Assembly (NCBI RefSeq): GCF_021216675.1
Contig: NZ_CP086120.1
Location: forward strand, 1,674,001-1,738,000
DNA length: 64,000 nucleotides
Origin: Streptomyces gobiensis
Lineage (GTDB): Bacteria > Actinomycetota > Actinomycetes > Streptomycetales > Streptomycetaceae
Direction of reading: 5' to 3'
The notes beneath the pieces are model-generated. The model saw only the letters and a program-made list of their open reading frames with translations, searched no databases and was not told where the DNA came from. The first letter of the stretch is position 1. The number at the start of each line of letters is the position of its first letter. This document shows, piece by piece, positions 54,968 through 63,392 of this stretch. The position numbers and the translations under genes were made by a program.

Positions 54968-56005
54968 CTAGGTCAGCAGCACTCCCGCATAGCTGGCCCC
55001 GGCCACCACCAGCCACGCGCACAGGCCCAGAACGGCCACGCGGGGGCCCGTACGGATCAGGGAGGGGAGGTGTACCGCGCTGCCGAGAGCGAAGAGGGCG
55101 GCGGCCAGCAGCAGTTCCTGGCCGATTCCGGCGATGGCGAGCACCGGGTCCGGGAGCCAGCCCGTGGTCCGCAGTGCAACCGTGGCCAGGAAGCCCAGTA
55201 CGAACAGCGGTACCAGGGGTGGCCGCCGGGTAACAGCGGCGCTGGGGCCCCTGCGGTTACGTACGCTGATGACCACCGCCGCCACCAGCGGGGCGAGCAG
55301 CGCCACCCGCATCAGCTTGACGAGCACCGCCTCGCCCAGCGCCACCGGACCGGCCGTCTGCGCGGTCGCCACGACCTGGCCCACATCGTGCACGCTCGCG
55401 CCGGCCCAGCGTCCGAACGCCCCATCCGTCAGGCCCAGCGGCTGTTGCAGCAGCGGCAGTACGGCGATGGCGAGGGTGCCGCACAGCGTCACCACCGCCA
55501 CGGAGGCGGCCACATCCCGTTCATCGCTGTCCCGGACCTCGCTGACCGCACCGATCGCGGAGGCGCCGCAGATGGCGTAGCCGGTGGCGATCAGCAGTGG
55601 CTGGTCGCCGCGCAGCCCCATCCGGCGGCCGAGCCACCAGGTGCCCAGAAGGGTGGCCATCACCACGGCGAGGACCATCGCGACCGTCGCCCAGCCGAGC
55701 CCCCGCACATCGTCCAGGCTGAGCTTCAGCCCGAGCAGCACAATGCCCAGGCGCATCAGCCGCTTCGCGGCCAGGGAGAGACCGGGCCGGGCGACGCCCC
55801 GGATGAGTTGGCGGGTTCCGGGCAGCTGGCCCGCCACGATGCCCAGCACCACGGCCGCGGTGAGCATCGGTACGAAGGGCAGCAGCAGATGCAGGCCCAG
55901 GGCGACGGCCACCCCGCAGAAGGCGAGCAGCAGTCCCGGGACCCTGCCGGGTGTCCCGGCCTTCGCCGTACGAGGCGCCCGGGGGCGTTCCTTCAGCAGC
56001 GCCAT
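54968..56005 (-). CDS. YeiH-family (PF03601) membrane protein, putative sulfur anion exporter
   Basis: 345 residues with about 10 membrane segments. LGIVLLGLKLSLDDV, GYAICGASAIGAVSEV and ASVHDVGQVVATAQ are the conserved blocks of the family, some members of which are linked to sulfate, sulfite or sulfoacetate export. The ATG overlaps the cysteine dioxygenase stop by one base (TGATG); a GTG one codon earlier is possible. The coupling suggests export of a product of cysteine oxidation. Confidence 0.88.
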   Translation of the reverse strand: MALLKERPRAPRTAKAGTPGRVPGLLLAFCGVAVALGLHLLLPFVPMLTAAVVLGIVAGQLPGTRQLIRGVARPGLSLAAKRLMRLGIVLLGLKLSLDDVRGLGWATVAMVLAVVMATLLGTWWLGRRMGLRGDQPLLIATGYAICGASAIGAVSEVRDSDERDVAASVAVVTLCGTLAIAVLPLLQQPLGLTDGAFGRWAGASVHDVGQVVATAQTAGPVALGEAVLVKLMRVALLAPLVAAVVISVRNRRGPSAAVTRRPPLVPLFVLGFLATVALRTTGWLPDPVLAIAGIGQELLLAAALFALGSAVHLPSLIRTGPRVAVLGLCAWLVVAGASYAGVLLT

Positions 56006-56595
56006 CACGCGGCGGCGGCAGCGTCGGTCGCGAGTGCGTACACCCGCCGGACACTGGTACCCAGCCGGGCTATGTCGGCACCGTAGATATGGATGGATAT
56101 CGCCGTGCCGGTACAGGCGTTGCGCACCCGGTGGATATCCCCCGGTGGTGCGAAGCCGCAGACCGACCCCGCCGGGTTGACCACATCCCCGGTGGCCACC
56201 AGCCGCGCGGTGCCGCCGGGTTCAGCGGCCGGGACGAGGCGGTAGCGGCGCTCGCTCTCCTCGCCCTCGTAGACGCCGGTGACGCACCAGGAGACATGGT
56301 CATGGATGGCGGTGTACTGACCGGGCAGCCAGACGAGGGCCACGATGGAGAAGCTGCCGTCCGCCTCGGCGTGCAGCAGATGCTGGCGGTAGCGCTCGGG
56401 ATCACCCTCGCGCTGGGCATCGGTGAGCAGATCATCGGCGGCGAGATACGGCGCCAGCCGCTCGCCGGTCAGAAAGGCGGTGAGCTCGGGGGGCAGGCCC
56501 TGGCTGACGGTCTCCCGGACCTCGTCAACCAGCGCGCCCAGAAGCGGTGTCGTACTGGGAGTTGTCGTACTCGGAGCGGACGTTGTGGGGGTCAT
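56005..56595 (-). CDS. Cysteine dioxygenase (type I)
   Basis: 196 residues from the ATG at 56595 (AGGA ten bases upstream). The cupin metal site is HDH in TAIHDHVSWC plus the later His in GDIHRVRN, and VYEGEE follows the first pair as in bacterial cysteine dioxygenases. It oxidises cysteine to cysteine sulfinate with O2. The N-terminal 20 residues are Thr/Pro-rich. It sits between a LysR gene and a YeiH exporter gene on one strand, probably an operon with shared control. Confidence 0.88.
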   Translation of the reverse strand: MTPTTSAPSTTTPSTTPLLGALVDEVRETVSQGLPPELTAFLTGERLAPYLAADDLLTDAQREGDPERYRQHLLHAEADGSFSIVALVWLPGQYTAIHDHVSWCVTGVYEGEESERRYRLVPAAEPGGTARLVATGDVVNPAGSVCGFAPPGDIHRVRNACTGTAISIHIYGADIARLGTSVRRVYALATDAAAAA

Positions 56596-56685
56596 GACGG
56601 CAGCGTCCTGCCGATCATCCATCACGTCCAACGAGAGTTTGTTGGCCGCTTCCCAAGCTCCCCTTATGGGTTGGGGCGCGACGGC

Positions 56686-57591
56686 TCAGCAGCCGACGCG
56701 TGCCGCGGCCACGGTCCTGAGCTCATCGAGGACAAGAGCGGTGGCGGGGATCCGTAGATGCTCACGCAGCACGTACGCCGATATCTGCCGCCGGGAGGCG
56801 GGCTCCAGCACCCGGCCGGTGACCCGCTGATGACAGAGGAAGGACAGCACGAGCGCGGGCATGATCCCAACGCCCACCCCGGCGGCGACCAGGCTCTGCA
56901 CGACCAGGTTGTCGTCCGTCGTAAAGGCGATGTCCGGCGCGAAGCCGAGTTCCGCGCACTCATGCAGAAAGTTGGCGCGGCAGCGCAAACACCCGGCGAT
57001 CCAGCGCTCGTCCGCCAGATCCAGCAGTTTGACCGCCCGCCGCCGGGCCAGCGGATGCCCGGTGGGCAGCAGCACCGTCAGCTGGTCCGCCAGGAGCGGG
57101 ATCTCCACCAGCTCATCGGGGACCTCGTCGCGCAGGCCGGGATAGGTGAAGGCGAGCGTGATATCGCACTCCCCGCCCACCAGCCGGTGCAGCGACTCCG
57201 GCGGCTCGTCCTCCAGCAGATCCACCCGCACTCCGGGATGGCCGTCACGCAGCCGGGCCATGGCTTCGGGTATGAGGGTGGCGTTGGCACTCGGAAACGC
57301 GCACACCCGCACCCGTCCGGAACGCAACCGGGTGAGGGCGGTCATCTGCTGCCGCGCGGCGGCGACCGTCTCCAGGATGGTCTCCGCATGCCGCGCGAAC
57401 GCCTCCCCCGCCTCGGTCAGCCGCATCCGGCGCCCGGTCCGGATGAACAGCGGGGTGCCGACTTCCCGTTCGAGGGCCTTCATCTGCTGGGTGATCGCCG
57501 GTTGTGTATAGCCGAGCGAGCGGGCGGCCGCCGAGTACGAACCGGCTCGGACCACCTCATGGAACGTCTTGATGTGCCGGGTATCGAACAC
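56686..57591 (-). CDS. LysR-family transcriptional regulator
   Basis: 301 residues. Winged helix at 1-60 (FHEVVRAGSYSAAARSLGYTQPAITQQMKALE), then the periplasmic-binding-protein-like effector domain. GCLRCRANF near 199 has two cysteines three residues apart, which could sense redox state or a sulfur compound. It lies 90 bases upstream of the cysteine dioxygenase gene on the same strand, so it is likely its regulator. Confidence 0.9.
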   Translation of the reverse strand: MFDTRHIKTFHEVVRAGSYSAAARSLGYTQPAITQQMKALEREVGTPLFIRTGRRMRLTEAGEAFARHAETILETVAAARQQMTALTRLRSGRVRVCAFPSANATLIPEAMARLRDGHPGVRVDLLEDEPPESLHRLVGGECDITLAFTYPGLRDEVPDELVEIPLLADQLTVLLPTGHPLARRRAVKLLDLADERWIAGCLRCRANFLHECAELGFAPDIAFTTDDNLVVQSLVAAGVGVGIMPALVLSFLCHQRVTGRVLEPASRRQISAYVLREHLRIPATALVLDELRTVAAARVGC

Positions 57592-57765
57592 AGCTGAATG
57601 ATAAGCGGTTTTTGGGGCCCTGCCAGAGGCCCCCAGAAGCTCTGCCCATAACCGTGCCCCTACCCCGAACAGGTCACCGGACTTGCCGCGCCCCCCGGGC
57701 TGCCCCCTAGTGAAGGAAGGCGCGCCCTGCCCGGCCGGGGCGGTCTCATACGGAGGAGTCCTGCC

Positions 57766-58299
57766 ATGCTTCGCACCACCAGGGTGGCCACCGCGGCGGT
57801 CACCGCCTCACTGATCACCGCCGTCTTCACCGGATGCGGGGACGACGGAGCGGACATCCCGCCAACCCCGGGTACGCCCTCCCCCACAGCCGAGGCCACC
57901 GTGACGGTGCGCTCCAGCGACCTCGGTGAAATCCTCGTCGACGGGGAGGGGCGCACGCTATACCTCTTCGAAGCCGACGAACGGGGGGTGTCGAGCTGCT
58001 ACAACGCCTGCGCCAGGGCGTGGCCCCCGTTGCTCACGGCCGATGAGCCCGAGGCCGGCAGGGGCGTCGACGAAGATCTGCTCGGCACCACCACACGGGA
58101 AGACGGCACCATCGGAGTCACCTACAACGACCACCCGCTGTACCGCTACCAGGGAGATGAGGAACCCGGTGACACCAAGGGGCAAGGGCTCGGCGGGTTC
58201 GGCGCCGAGTGGTACGTACTGAACCCCGAAGGCGACCGAGTCAAAGGCCGGACTCAGCGCGAGACCCCACGCGAGACCGACAGCCCCGGCCCCTACTGA
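57766..58299 (+). CDS. Lipoprotein with secreted repeat domains (PF03640 type)
   Basis: 177 residues; GGAGGAG lies seven bases before the ATG. The signal ends at a lipobox, FTGCGDD, with Cys24 lipidated. Two copies of the small repeat follow: LGEILVDGEGRTLYLFEAD with CYNACARAWPP, and YNDHPLYRYQGD with GFGAEWYVL. Members with these Cys are exported actinobacterial proteins of unknown, possibly redox-related, function. Confidence 0.88.
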   Translation: MLRTTRVATAAVTASLITAVFTGCGDDGADIPPTPGTPSPTAEATVTVRSSDLGEILVDGEGRTLYLFEADERGVSSCYNACARAWPPLLTADEPEAGRGVDEDLLGTTTREDGTIGVTYNDHPLYRYQGDEEPGDTKGQGLGGFGAEWYVLNPEGDRVKGRTQRETPRETDSPGPY

Positions 58300-58361
58300 G
58301 GAGAGCTCCTGACTTCCCTACGGACCAGCGACGGCTGCCTGGGGGCGGATGGGGAGCCGGT

Positions 58362-58592
58362 TCACCGGGCGCCCCGTGGCCGCGCGGACCGCCCGGCCGC
58401 CTCCAGCCGCAGCCGCATCCGCTCCAGCTTCTTCACAAACTCACCAGGCCGCGGACACCGCGAGTTCAGCCTGAGTGGAACGGCGGGAAGCCATGCGGAA
58501 GCAGCCGCTTCCATCTCCCAGCCGTTCGGGCTTGGCTTGCCCGTCAGCACACGCTTCTGGCGCTCCCGTGCACGGCGTGCGGCTTTCTTCAC
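58362..58592 (-). CDS. Small basic hypothetical protein
   Basis: 76 residues from a GTG at 58592, with AGGAAG eight bases upstream inside the end of the preceding gene. It is rich in Lys and Arg at both ends (KKAARRARERQKR, ERMRLRLEAAGRSARPRG) and has no cysteine pair or membrane segment. It would be the last gene of the leftward cassette. Function unknown; the reading frame is plausible rather than certain. Confidence 0.45.
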   Translation of the reverse strand: MKKAARRARERQKRVLTGKPSPNGWEMEAAASAWLPAVPLRLNSRCPRPGEFVKKLERMRLRLEAAGRSARPRGAR

Positions 58593-58593
58593 A

Positions 58594-59124
58594 TCAACAG
58601 CTTCCTGTCTCTTTCTTGAATTTTTTTGTGAGCCGACGTTCTGATTCAAAAAACGAGAAGGCACCTAGCGCGACGGCCGTGAGACCGAACACAGCAGTAG
58701 CTGGGTTGACATAGTCGGGTACGCCGACGATATATGTATCACCATTTTTAACGTGACAGCCCAGACCCAACGGAATATAGGAAGACTCATAGCGGTCGAT
58801 GTGCGCCGCGTACTCCATTCCAATAGCCTCCCCAACAGCTTCCTGGCATGCCTCCCTCACCATCGTTTCGTCCATCACGAGGTGAAAAGCTCCCCACACA
58901 TACATGGCAACTGCGGCAGAGGCGACAAGTGCGGCAAGGCTTCTGGCAGTGAACACTATGCCCTCACGCCTGGCGCCGTGCTGGGCCAGAGTGACGAAGC
59001 CGTAGACGGCAAAGCTCGCTGCGATGATCAGCCCGACCGGGATGACCAGCAGAAGTTCGAGAGCGCTATAGCCCTGAGATGAAGATGACGCGATCATTCC
59101 ACTCACGAGTCCCGGAAAATGCAT
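58594..59124 (-). CDS. Membrane protein with extracytoplasmic Cys loop, paralogue of 60020-60490
   Basis: 176 residues; a start at 59097 is possible, neither has a strong ribosome binding site. Three membrane segments: about 22-45, 60-80 and 140-158. Between the second and third lies a loop of about 60 residues with REACQEAV and YIPLGLGCHVKNG. The arrangement and the Y-I/M-P-x4-C-H motif recur in the protein encoded at 60020. The basic C-terminal end (RRLTKKFKK) should be cytoplasmic. Base composition is lower in GC than the chromosome. Confidence 0.75.
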   Translation of the reverse strand: MHFPGLVSGMIASSSSQGYSALELLLVIPVGLIIAASFAVYGFVTLAQHGARREGIVFTARSLAALVASAAVAMYVWGAFHLVMDETMVREACQEAVGEAIGMEYAAHIDRYESSYIPLGLGCHVKNGDTYIVGVPDYVNPATAVFGLTAVALGAFSFFESERRLTKKFKKETGSC

Positions 59125-59270
59125 TGTACTTTTCGAAAACCTGGTAGATCGGCATGCGTTTCATTGGGCTAAGGAGCCCGCCTCGGAGTCGTCGCTCTGC
59201 CCGTTACTGCAGGTCGACGGCCCCGCCTCCCCCGGGACGAGGAAAACGGGCCGCCATGGGGCTCACATAA

Positions 59271-60020
59271 TTACGCCGCCTGCTGGAGTCGCTCCATGCG
59301 CTTGGCCGCATCCCTGCGCTGAGGAGCGAGCACATCCACTGGGACACCAGCCCCGCTCCCTGCATCCGCGCCCCATCCCCGGATCTTGTCCGCCAACCGC
59401 GTCAGCCGGTCATCATCCGGGGGCACATCGATGAAGAACAACGCCTCATTCGGCGCCCTCTTGTCATCCCCGCCCCATCTCACGACACCGTCGCACTCGG
59501 CGAGGATGTCACGGATCACGACGAGTTCGAGGGGGAAAAACCCACCGCTCGTGCCGGGCGGATACGATCCGGGCCGGATCGCGACCGCCGTCCCGGATGC
59601 CTGGTTGCTCTCCGCCAACTTGACGTTCACCTGCGACGGTTTGCGCCAGCCGACTACATCTCCCGCCTCCAGCCCGTCGACCTCGTAGTGGAACCGGCTG
59701 ATGACGTGGATCAGGATCGCGGCGGGATCTCCGAACTGGAGGGCTGCCTCAAGGCCCGTTCCGGGGACGGCGCGAGTGCGAACGGCGCCGCCGTCGTCGG
59801 CAGCATCTTCTATCGCCCACCCGTTCCCGCTCTTCTTCCTTTCCTCTATGTACTCTTGGGCCTTTCGCAGCCTGTCCGGGTCCGGCTTGAGATCCTTCCC
59901 GTCTGCCGCTGCGGCAGACGGCGAAAACACAGTTCCGACTCCAACACCTGCCAGTGCCCCGGCACCAGCCACACCGATGGCTTGCGCCAGGACTCTACGG
60001 CGAGAAACGGAGATCGCCAC
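59271..60020 (-). CDS. Tat-exported M15-peptidase-fold protein lacking zinc ligands
   Basis: 249 residues from a GTG that overlaps the upstream stop (TAGTG), AAGGAAG just before it. SRRRVLAQA plus an Ala/Gly stretch to about 39 is a twin-arginine signal. From about 108 the sequence follows the VanY-type M15 D,D-carboxypeptidase fold (RFHYEVDGLEAG, ILAECDGVVRWGGD). The zinc motif SNHASGTAID reads SNQASGTAVA (His to Gln140, Asp to Ala147), and the E-x-x-H box has Phe195 in place of His. It should bind cell-wall peptides without cutting them. It lies between two paralogous membrane proteins. Confidence 0.8.
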   Translation of the reverse strand: MAISVSRRRVLAQAIGVAGAGALAGVGVGTVFSPSAAAADGKDLKPDPDRLRKAQEYIEERKKSGNGWAIEDAADDGGAVRTRAVPGTGLEAALQFGDPAAILIHVISRFHYEVDGLEAGDVVGWRKPSQVNVKLAESNQASGTAVAIRPGSYPPGTSGGFFPLELVVIRDILAECDGVVRWGGDDKRAPNEALFFIDVPPDDDRLTRLADKIRGWGADAGSGAGVPVDVLAPQRRDAAKRMERLQQAA

Positions 60021-60490
60021 TATCTTCCTTTCCCTCGGATAGTTCTTATGGCAGATATAGATCCCGTCACCAGCGCTCCTGCCAGAAGGGACAGTATGAG
60101 CGCGTACAGTCCGGACGGAATCAGGTTTACGCTGTAATTTTCGTAATGGCATACAGCCTGTGGAGGCATATAGCCTTGGGTGTAATCCCTGAATTTTCCA
60201 GCACCTTCTGGCGTCACGTTCCCGGGCGTATCTGATGTTGACTCGAAGCAGGCGAGTTCGACGTGATAGATCCACTCCCTGTCGCCCCTTGGCGGGTTAC
60301 TAAAGCTGAGAAAAAGCAAGCTGTACGCATAGAGAGCCACCGAGAACGAAAGAAAGAGTACGGCGAGATCCTTCATCGTGAGTTTGACGATTCCGTGATC
60401 GTAACGCCTGTTATTGAAGACGATGATCACATGCGTGACAAGTCCGATCGCTGTAATCGCCAGGCATATCACAACAAGAAGGAGCCACAT
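60020..60490 (-). CDS. Membrane protein with extracytoplasmic Cys loop, paralogue of 58594-59124
   Basis: 156 residues. Membrane segments at about 2-25, 42-65 and 128-148. The loop between the second and third carries VELACFEST and YMPPQAVCHYEN, matching the cysteine positions and the Y-I/M-P-x4-C-H motif of the 58594 protein. GIVKLTMKDLAVLFLSFSVA likewise aligns with GIVFTARSLAALVASAAVA there. It is coupled to the Tat-exported protein by a one-base overlap. Function unknown. Confidence 0.8.
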   Translation of the reverse strand: MWLLLVVICLAITAIGLVTHVIIVFNNRRYDHGIVKLTMKDLAVLFLSFSVALYAYSLLFLSFSNPPRGDREWIYHVELACFESTSDTPGNVTPEGAGKFRDYTQGYMPPQAVCHYENYSVNLIPSGLYALILSLLAGALVTGSISAIRTIRGKGR

Positions 60491-60502
60491 TACATCCCTT
60501 CC

Positions 60503-62827
60503 TTAGCCGTTTCGCATCGGAGCATAGTATTTCTCGAAGATCCGGTACAGCCCCATCCTTCCCTTCGCGCCCCATTCCGCTACTTCCCCTGCCCCCTGGT
60601 ACCTGCGCAGGATGATGTAGCTGTACTGGTCGGGATAGTCGAGGGACGGGCGCGGAATCTGACCGTCCTGGTCCAGTTTCCTCCCGGCGCCATTGGTAAT
60701 TTTCGGGTGGTCATTAACTGAGCTATGTATGTGGACCAGCGGAACTTGACTCATGTTATATCTGTGATCTTTCCCGCCTCCGTTCAATTTTTCCCAGATC
60801 CGCCAGATGTGGTCCTTATTTTTGGGGTCGAGCACGCTACCGTTGATGATGTCGTGAAGTATGCAATGGTTCCTCGCTTTTATTGCCGTCTCCGCGTACA
60901 TCTTGCTAACGCCCGTGCTGCTGTCATAAAGTTTCTTTATTCTGTCCGGCGTGGCGCCGTCCGGAAGAAGGTCGAGTATGTTTTTAGGGATGTCCCCAAA
61001 AGTTGTGCCGTGATACAGGTAGACGCCCACATCATTGAGGGTGTCCGTGACATTGATGTGCATCATCTCCCACAAGATAGATGTCTGTATCAGGGCTTTC
61101 CGCATCCTGTACGTCTTAGCCAACTCCGTGAACAGGATGTCGTTATACATGATGTGCTCAAGGCACTCGCTGGGCGAGAAGTACCTGCTGCCCGGATTGG
61201 TCGGCGCGCCATAGTCGTTGAGATGCGCGATGATGTCAGAGCGTAACTGCGGTAGATAGTCGAGGTCGAAGGCAACGTCGAATTTGTCGTTCTTGGAGGG
61301 CGGATCGAACGAATTCTGGCCGATGTCGCGACCGGAAGTAATGTTGTTGTCGATCTCGATGCGTCCCGCTCCGGAGCCAACGGTGATGGTGGCAATCTGG
61401 TCATAGGCCCAGTCATCCGGCATGGGGTAGCCGAGGTTCCCGGAGAACCCGGAGGACATGTCGGAGACGAAGCTCGCGGTGGTCAAACCCTCCTTCGCCA
61501 CACGAGAGCATACGTTGCGCGGGCCATAGATACCGATCTGGTAGCGGTTGCCGAAATATTCCATGTTCCGCTTGATGGCCCGGAAGTGGGGGATGATGTT
61601 GCTGGTTACCTCGTGGTCGAGTGCATCGAAGTCGACGGCGAAGAAGATTCGGGTTCCCCGTTTGAAACCGTAGCTGTTGGCTGCGTCAACCGCCGCGATC
61701 GCGTCGAACGTGCCCTTAGTGTCGCTGAAGTCATCAGCGCCTCTTCCGAAGGTCTGGTAGATCGGAAAGACCCTGAGCCCCTTGGACTTGATGACCTCCA
61801 GCTCGCCGGGCTGGATCGCCTTCTCTGGCAGCGATGTAGTGCTGGGGTTGGTGAGGTAGCGGCCCACATACTTGTATCCAGCGGCCTTCAGTGCGTCGGC
61901 GCGTGCCGGGGTGATCTTCGTGACACAGTCGCACGCCTCGCCCTTGCGGGTCTGGTCGCCGTGGGAGATCAGCAGGGATGCCCAAGTCTGGTAGTCGCCA
62001 TTTCCGTTCACAGACAGCTTGACGAAGCGCTGGAAGTTCTTCACAGCGTCGACCAGGACGGGGGTGTATACGCCGCTGAACTCGACGTTTGACCGCTTGT
62101 TGAGAAGCAGAGCTGCGGTGAACAGCAGGACCCAAGTGCCGTGTGACTGCGGATAGACGGGATGGTTCTTCAACCCTGCTTGCGTGCCGGGCCCGAACAC
62201 GCCGTTAGCGACACCATCGGCCATTCCCAGCTCGTACTGGATGGCCAGGAGCATGGATTTGGCGACATCGCGGGAGTGGTGTCCGTCGCAGGGGATGATG
62301 AAGAAGTCGCGCCGGTCGACGTATTTCCCGTTCAGCCACTGCTGGACCTCCCGTATCCTCCCGTCACCAGTAGCGGTTCCGTAGTGGACGAGAACATAGG
62401 GGTCCATGTTCAACAGGGCCTTGAACACTTTGGGCGTGAGATCATCTCCCTGGTAGACATGATCGACCCCCATGTCGTTCTTTAACTTGCTTATGGCTTC
62501 GGCAACTCGGTCGTTATAGATGCCGTCGATCTCACCGCCGTCATAGCCTTTGCAGTACAGAGCGGACTGGATGATGCGGCAGAAATTCGCCGAGGGCATG
62601 GTGGAGCGGTTGAGCTTAGGGTATTTGTCTTGGAGCCTGCCCAGGGTGCCAGGGCCGAAATTGTTGGAGAGCGCGGTAATGCCCAGCTCGTACTGGAGGC
62701 ACCGGGTAAGGGCAAACATCGTGGTCCACCCGGTTCGTCCATCCTCTTTCACCTTCGGTATGCCGGATACATGTCCGTATACGGTGTTGATGAAGCGCTG
62801 GGCTTGGCGGACCTTCTCATCAGCCAT
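60503..62827 (-). CDS. YbfG-like protein: peptidoglycan-binding repeats plus DUF1906 glycoside-hydrolase-like domain
   Basis: 774 residues. About 1-145 and 150-300 are two peptidoglycan-binding-like units (NNFGPGTLGRLQDKY; GVFGPGTQAGL). About 308-505 is DUF1906 (KYVGRYLTN, IFFAVDFDA, IGIYGPRNVC, IEIDNNI), a TIM-barrel related to GH25 lysozymes. The last 250 residues are unrecognised and helical. B. subtilis YbfG has a similar plan. No signal peptide is visible, odd for a wall enzyme with Tat- and Sec-type neighbours. It precedes the 60490 membrane gene by 12 bases. Confidence 0.85.
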   Translation of the reverse strand: MADEKVRQAQRFINTVYGHVSGIPKVKEDGRTGWTTMFALTRCLQYELGITALSNNFGPGTLGRLQDKYPKLNRSTMPSANFCRIIQSALYCKGYDGGEIDGIYNDRVAEAISKLKNDMGVDHVYQGDDLTPKVFKALLNMDPYVLVHYGTATGDGRIREVQQWLNGKYVDRRDFFIIPCDGHHSRDVAKSMLLAIQYELGMADGVANGVFGPGTQAGLKNHPVYPQSHGTWVLLFTAALLLNKRSNVEFSGVYTPVLVDAVKNFQRFVKLSVNGNGDYQTWASLLISHGDQTRKGEACDCVTKITPARADALKAAGYKYVGRYLTNPSTTSLPEKAIQPGELEVIKSKGLRVFPIYQTFGRGADDFSDTKGTFDAIAAVDAANSYGFKRGTRIFFAVDFDALDHEVTSNIIPHFRAIKRNMEYFGNRYQIGIYGPRNVCSRVAKEGLTTASFVSDMSSGFSGNLGYPMPDDWAYDQIATITVGSGAGRIEIDNNITSGRDIGQNSFDPPSKNDKFDVAFDLDYLPQLRSDIIAHLNDYGAPTNPGSRYFSPSECLEHIMYNDILFTELAKTYRMRKALIQTSILWEMMHINVTDTLNDVGVYLYHGTTFGDIPKNILDLLPDGATPDRIKKLYDSSTGVSKMYAETAIKARNHCILHDIINGSVLDPKNKDHIWRIWEKLNGGGKDHRYNMSQVPLVHIHSSVNDHPKITNGAGRKLDQDGQIPRPSLDYPDQYSYIILRRYQGAGEVAEWGAKGRMGLYRIFEKYYAPMRNG

Positions 62828-62847
62828 GATCGATGCGTTTCCTTTTG

Positions 62848-63378
62848 TCAGGATGGTTTGCGGTCTACGCGCTGGATCTCGACCTTCGGTTCCTTGGGGT
62901 AGTGGAAGCCGGAAGAGTCGGTAGCGGTCAGGGCCTGGTTGTTCTGCGCTCCGGGCTCAAGCGTTCCACTTTTGACGCGGAGCATGGACTGAAACCCGTT
63001 TTCGCCGGAGATGTAGATCTCGGTTTCATAGTTGGCGGTGTCGCTTCCGTTGTTGGTGAACCACACCGACACCCATAGCCCGTCTGCTGCCGTGTTCGGT
63101 CTGGGTTCAAGCACGGTGACGTCACCCCGGCAGGCGATGGGCTTCGATATCTCGGGGTCGGAGGTATTCCGCAGACCGTCCGGAGCCGTACACGTAGGCG
63201 TAGGTGATGGATTAGGCTCTTCTGCCGGAGCGATTGTGGCAGCAGGCGGACTTGAGCTGTCTTGCCGTGCATCGTCGCCCTGCTCGGAGCTAGTGCAGGA
63301 GACCGTGAGGAGTACGCAGAGCAAAAGAGTGGCGCCCCACGCTGTCTTCGTACGTGGGGCGCTGGCGGATATGACCAT
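62848..63378 (-). CDS. Lipoprotein of unknown function
   Basis: 176 residues from the ATG at 63378. A signal sequence ends in LLTVSCTSSEQG, a lipobox-like site, followed by a Ser/Glu/Pro-rich linker (PAEEPNPSPTPTC). From about 65 a beta-rich domain with DVTVLEPRPN and VWFTNNGSDTANYETEIYIS resembles exported immunoglobulin-like or DUF4352-like domains. It is 20 bases upstream of the YbfG-like gene, so probably cotranscribed. Confidence 0.75.
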   Translation of the reverse strand: MVISASAPRTKTAWGATLLLCVLLTVSCTSSEQGDDARQDSSSPPAATIAPAEEPNPSPTPTCTAPDGLRNTSDPEISKPIACRGDVTVLEPRPNTAADGLWVSVWFTNNGSDTANYETEIYISGENGFQSMLRVKSGTLEPGAQNNQALTATDSSGFHYPKEPKVEIQRVDRKPS

Positions 63379-63392
63379 CACAAGGGGACCTT

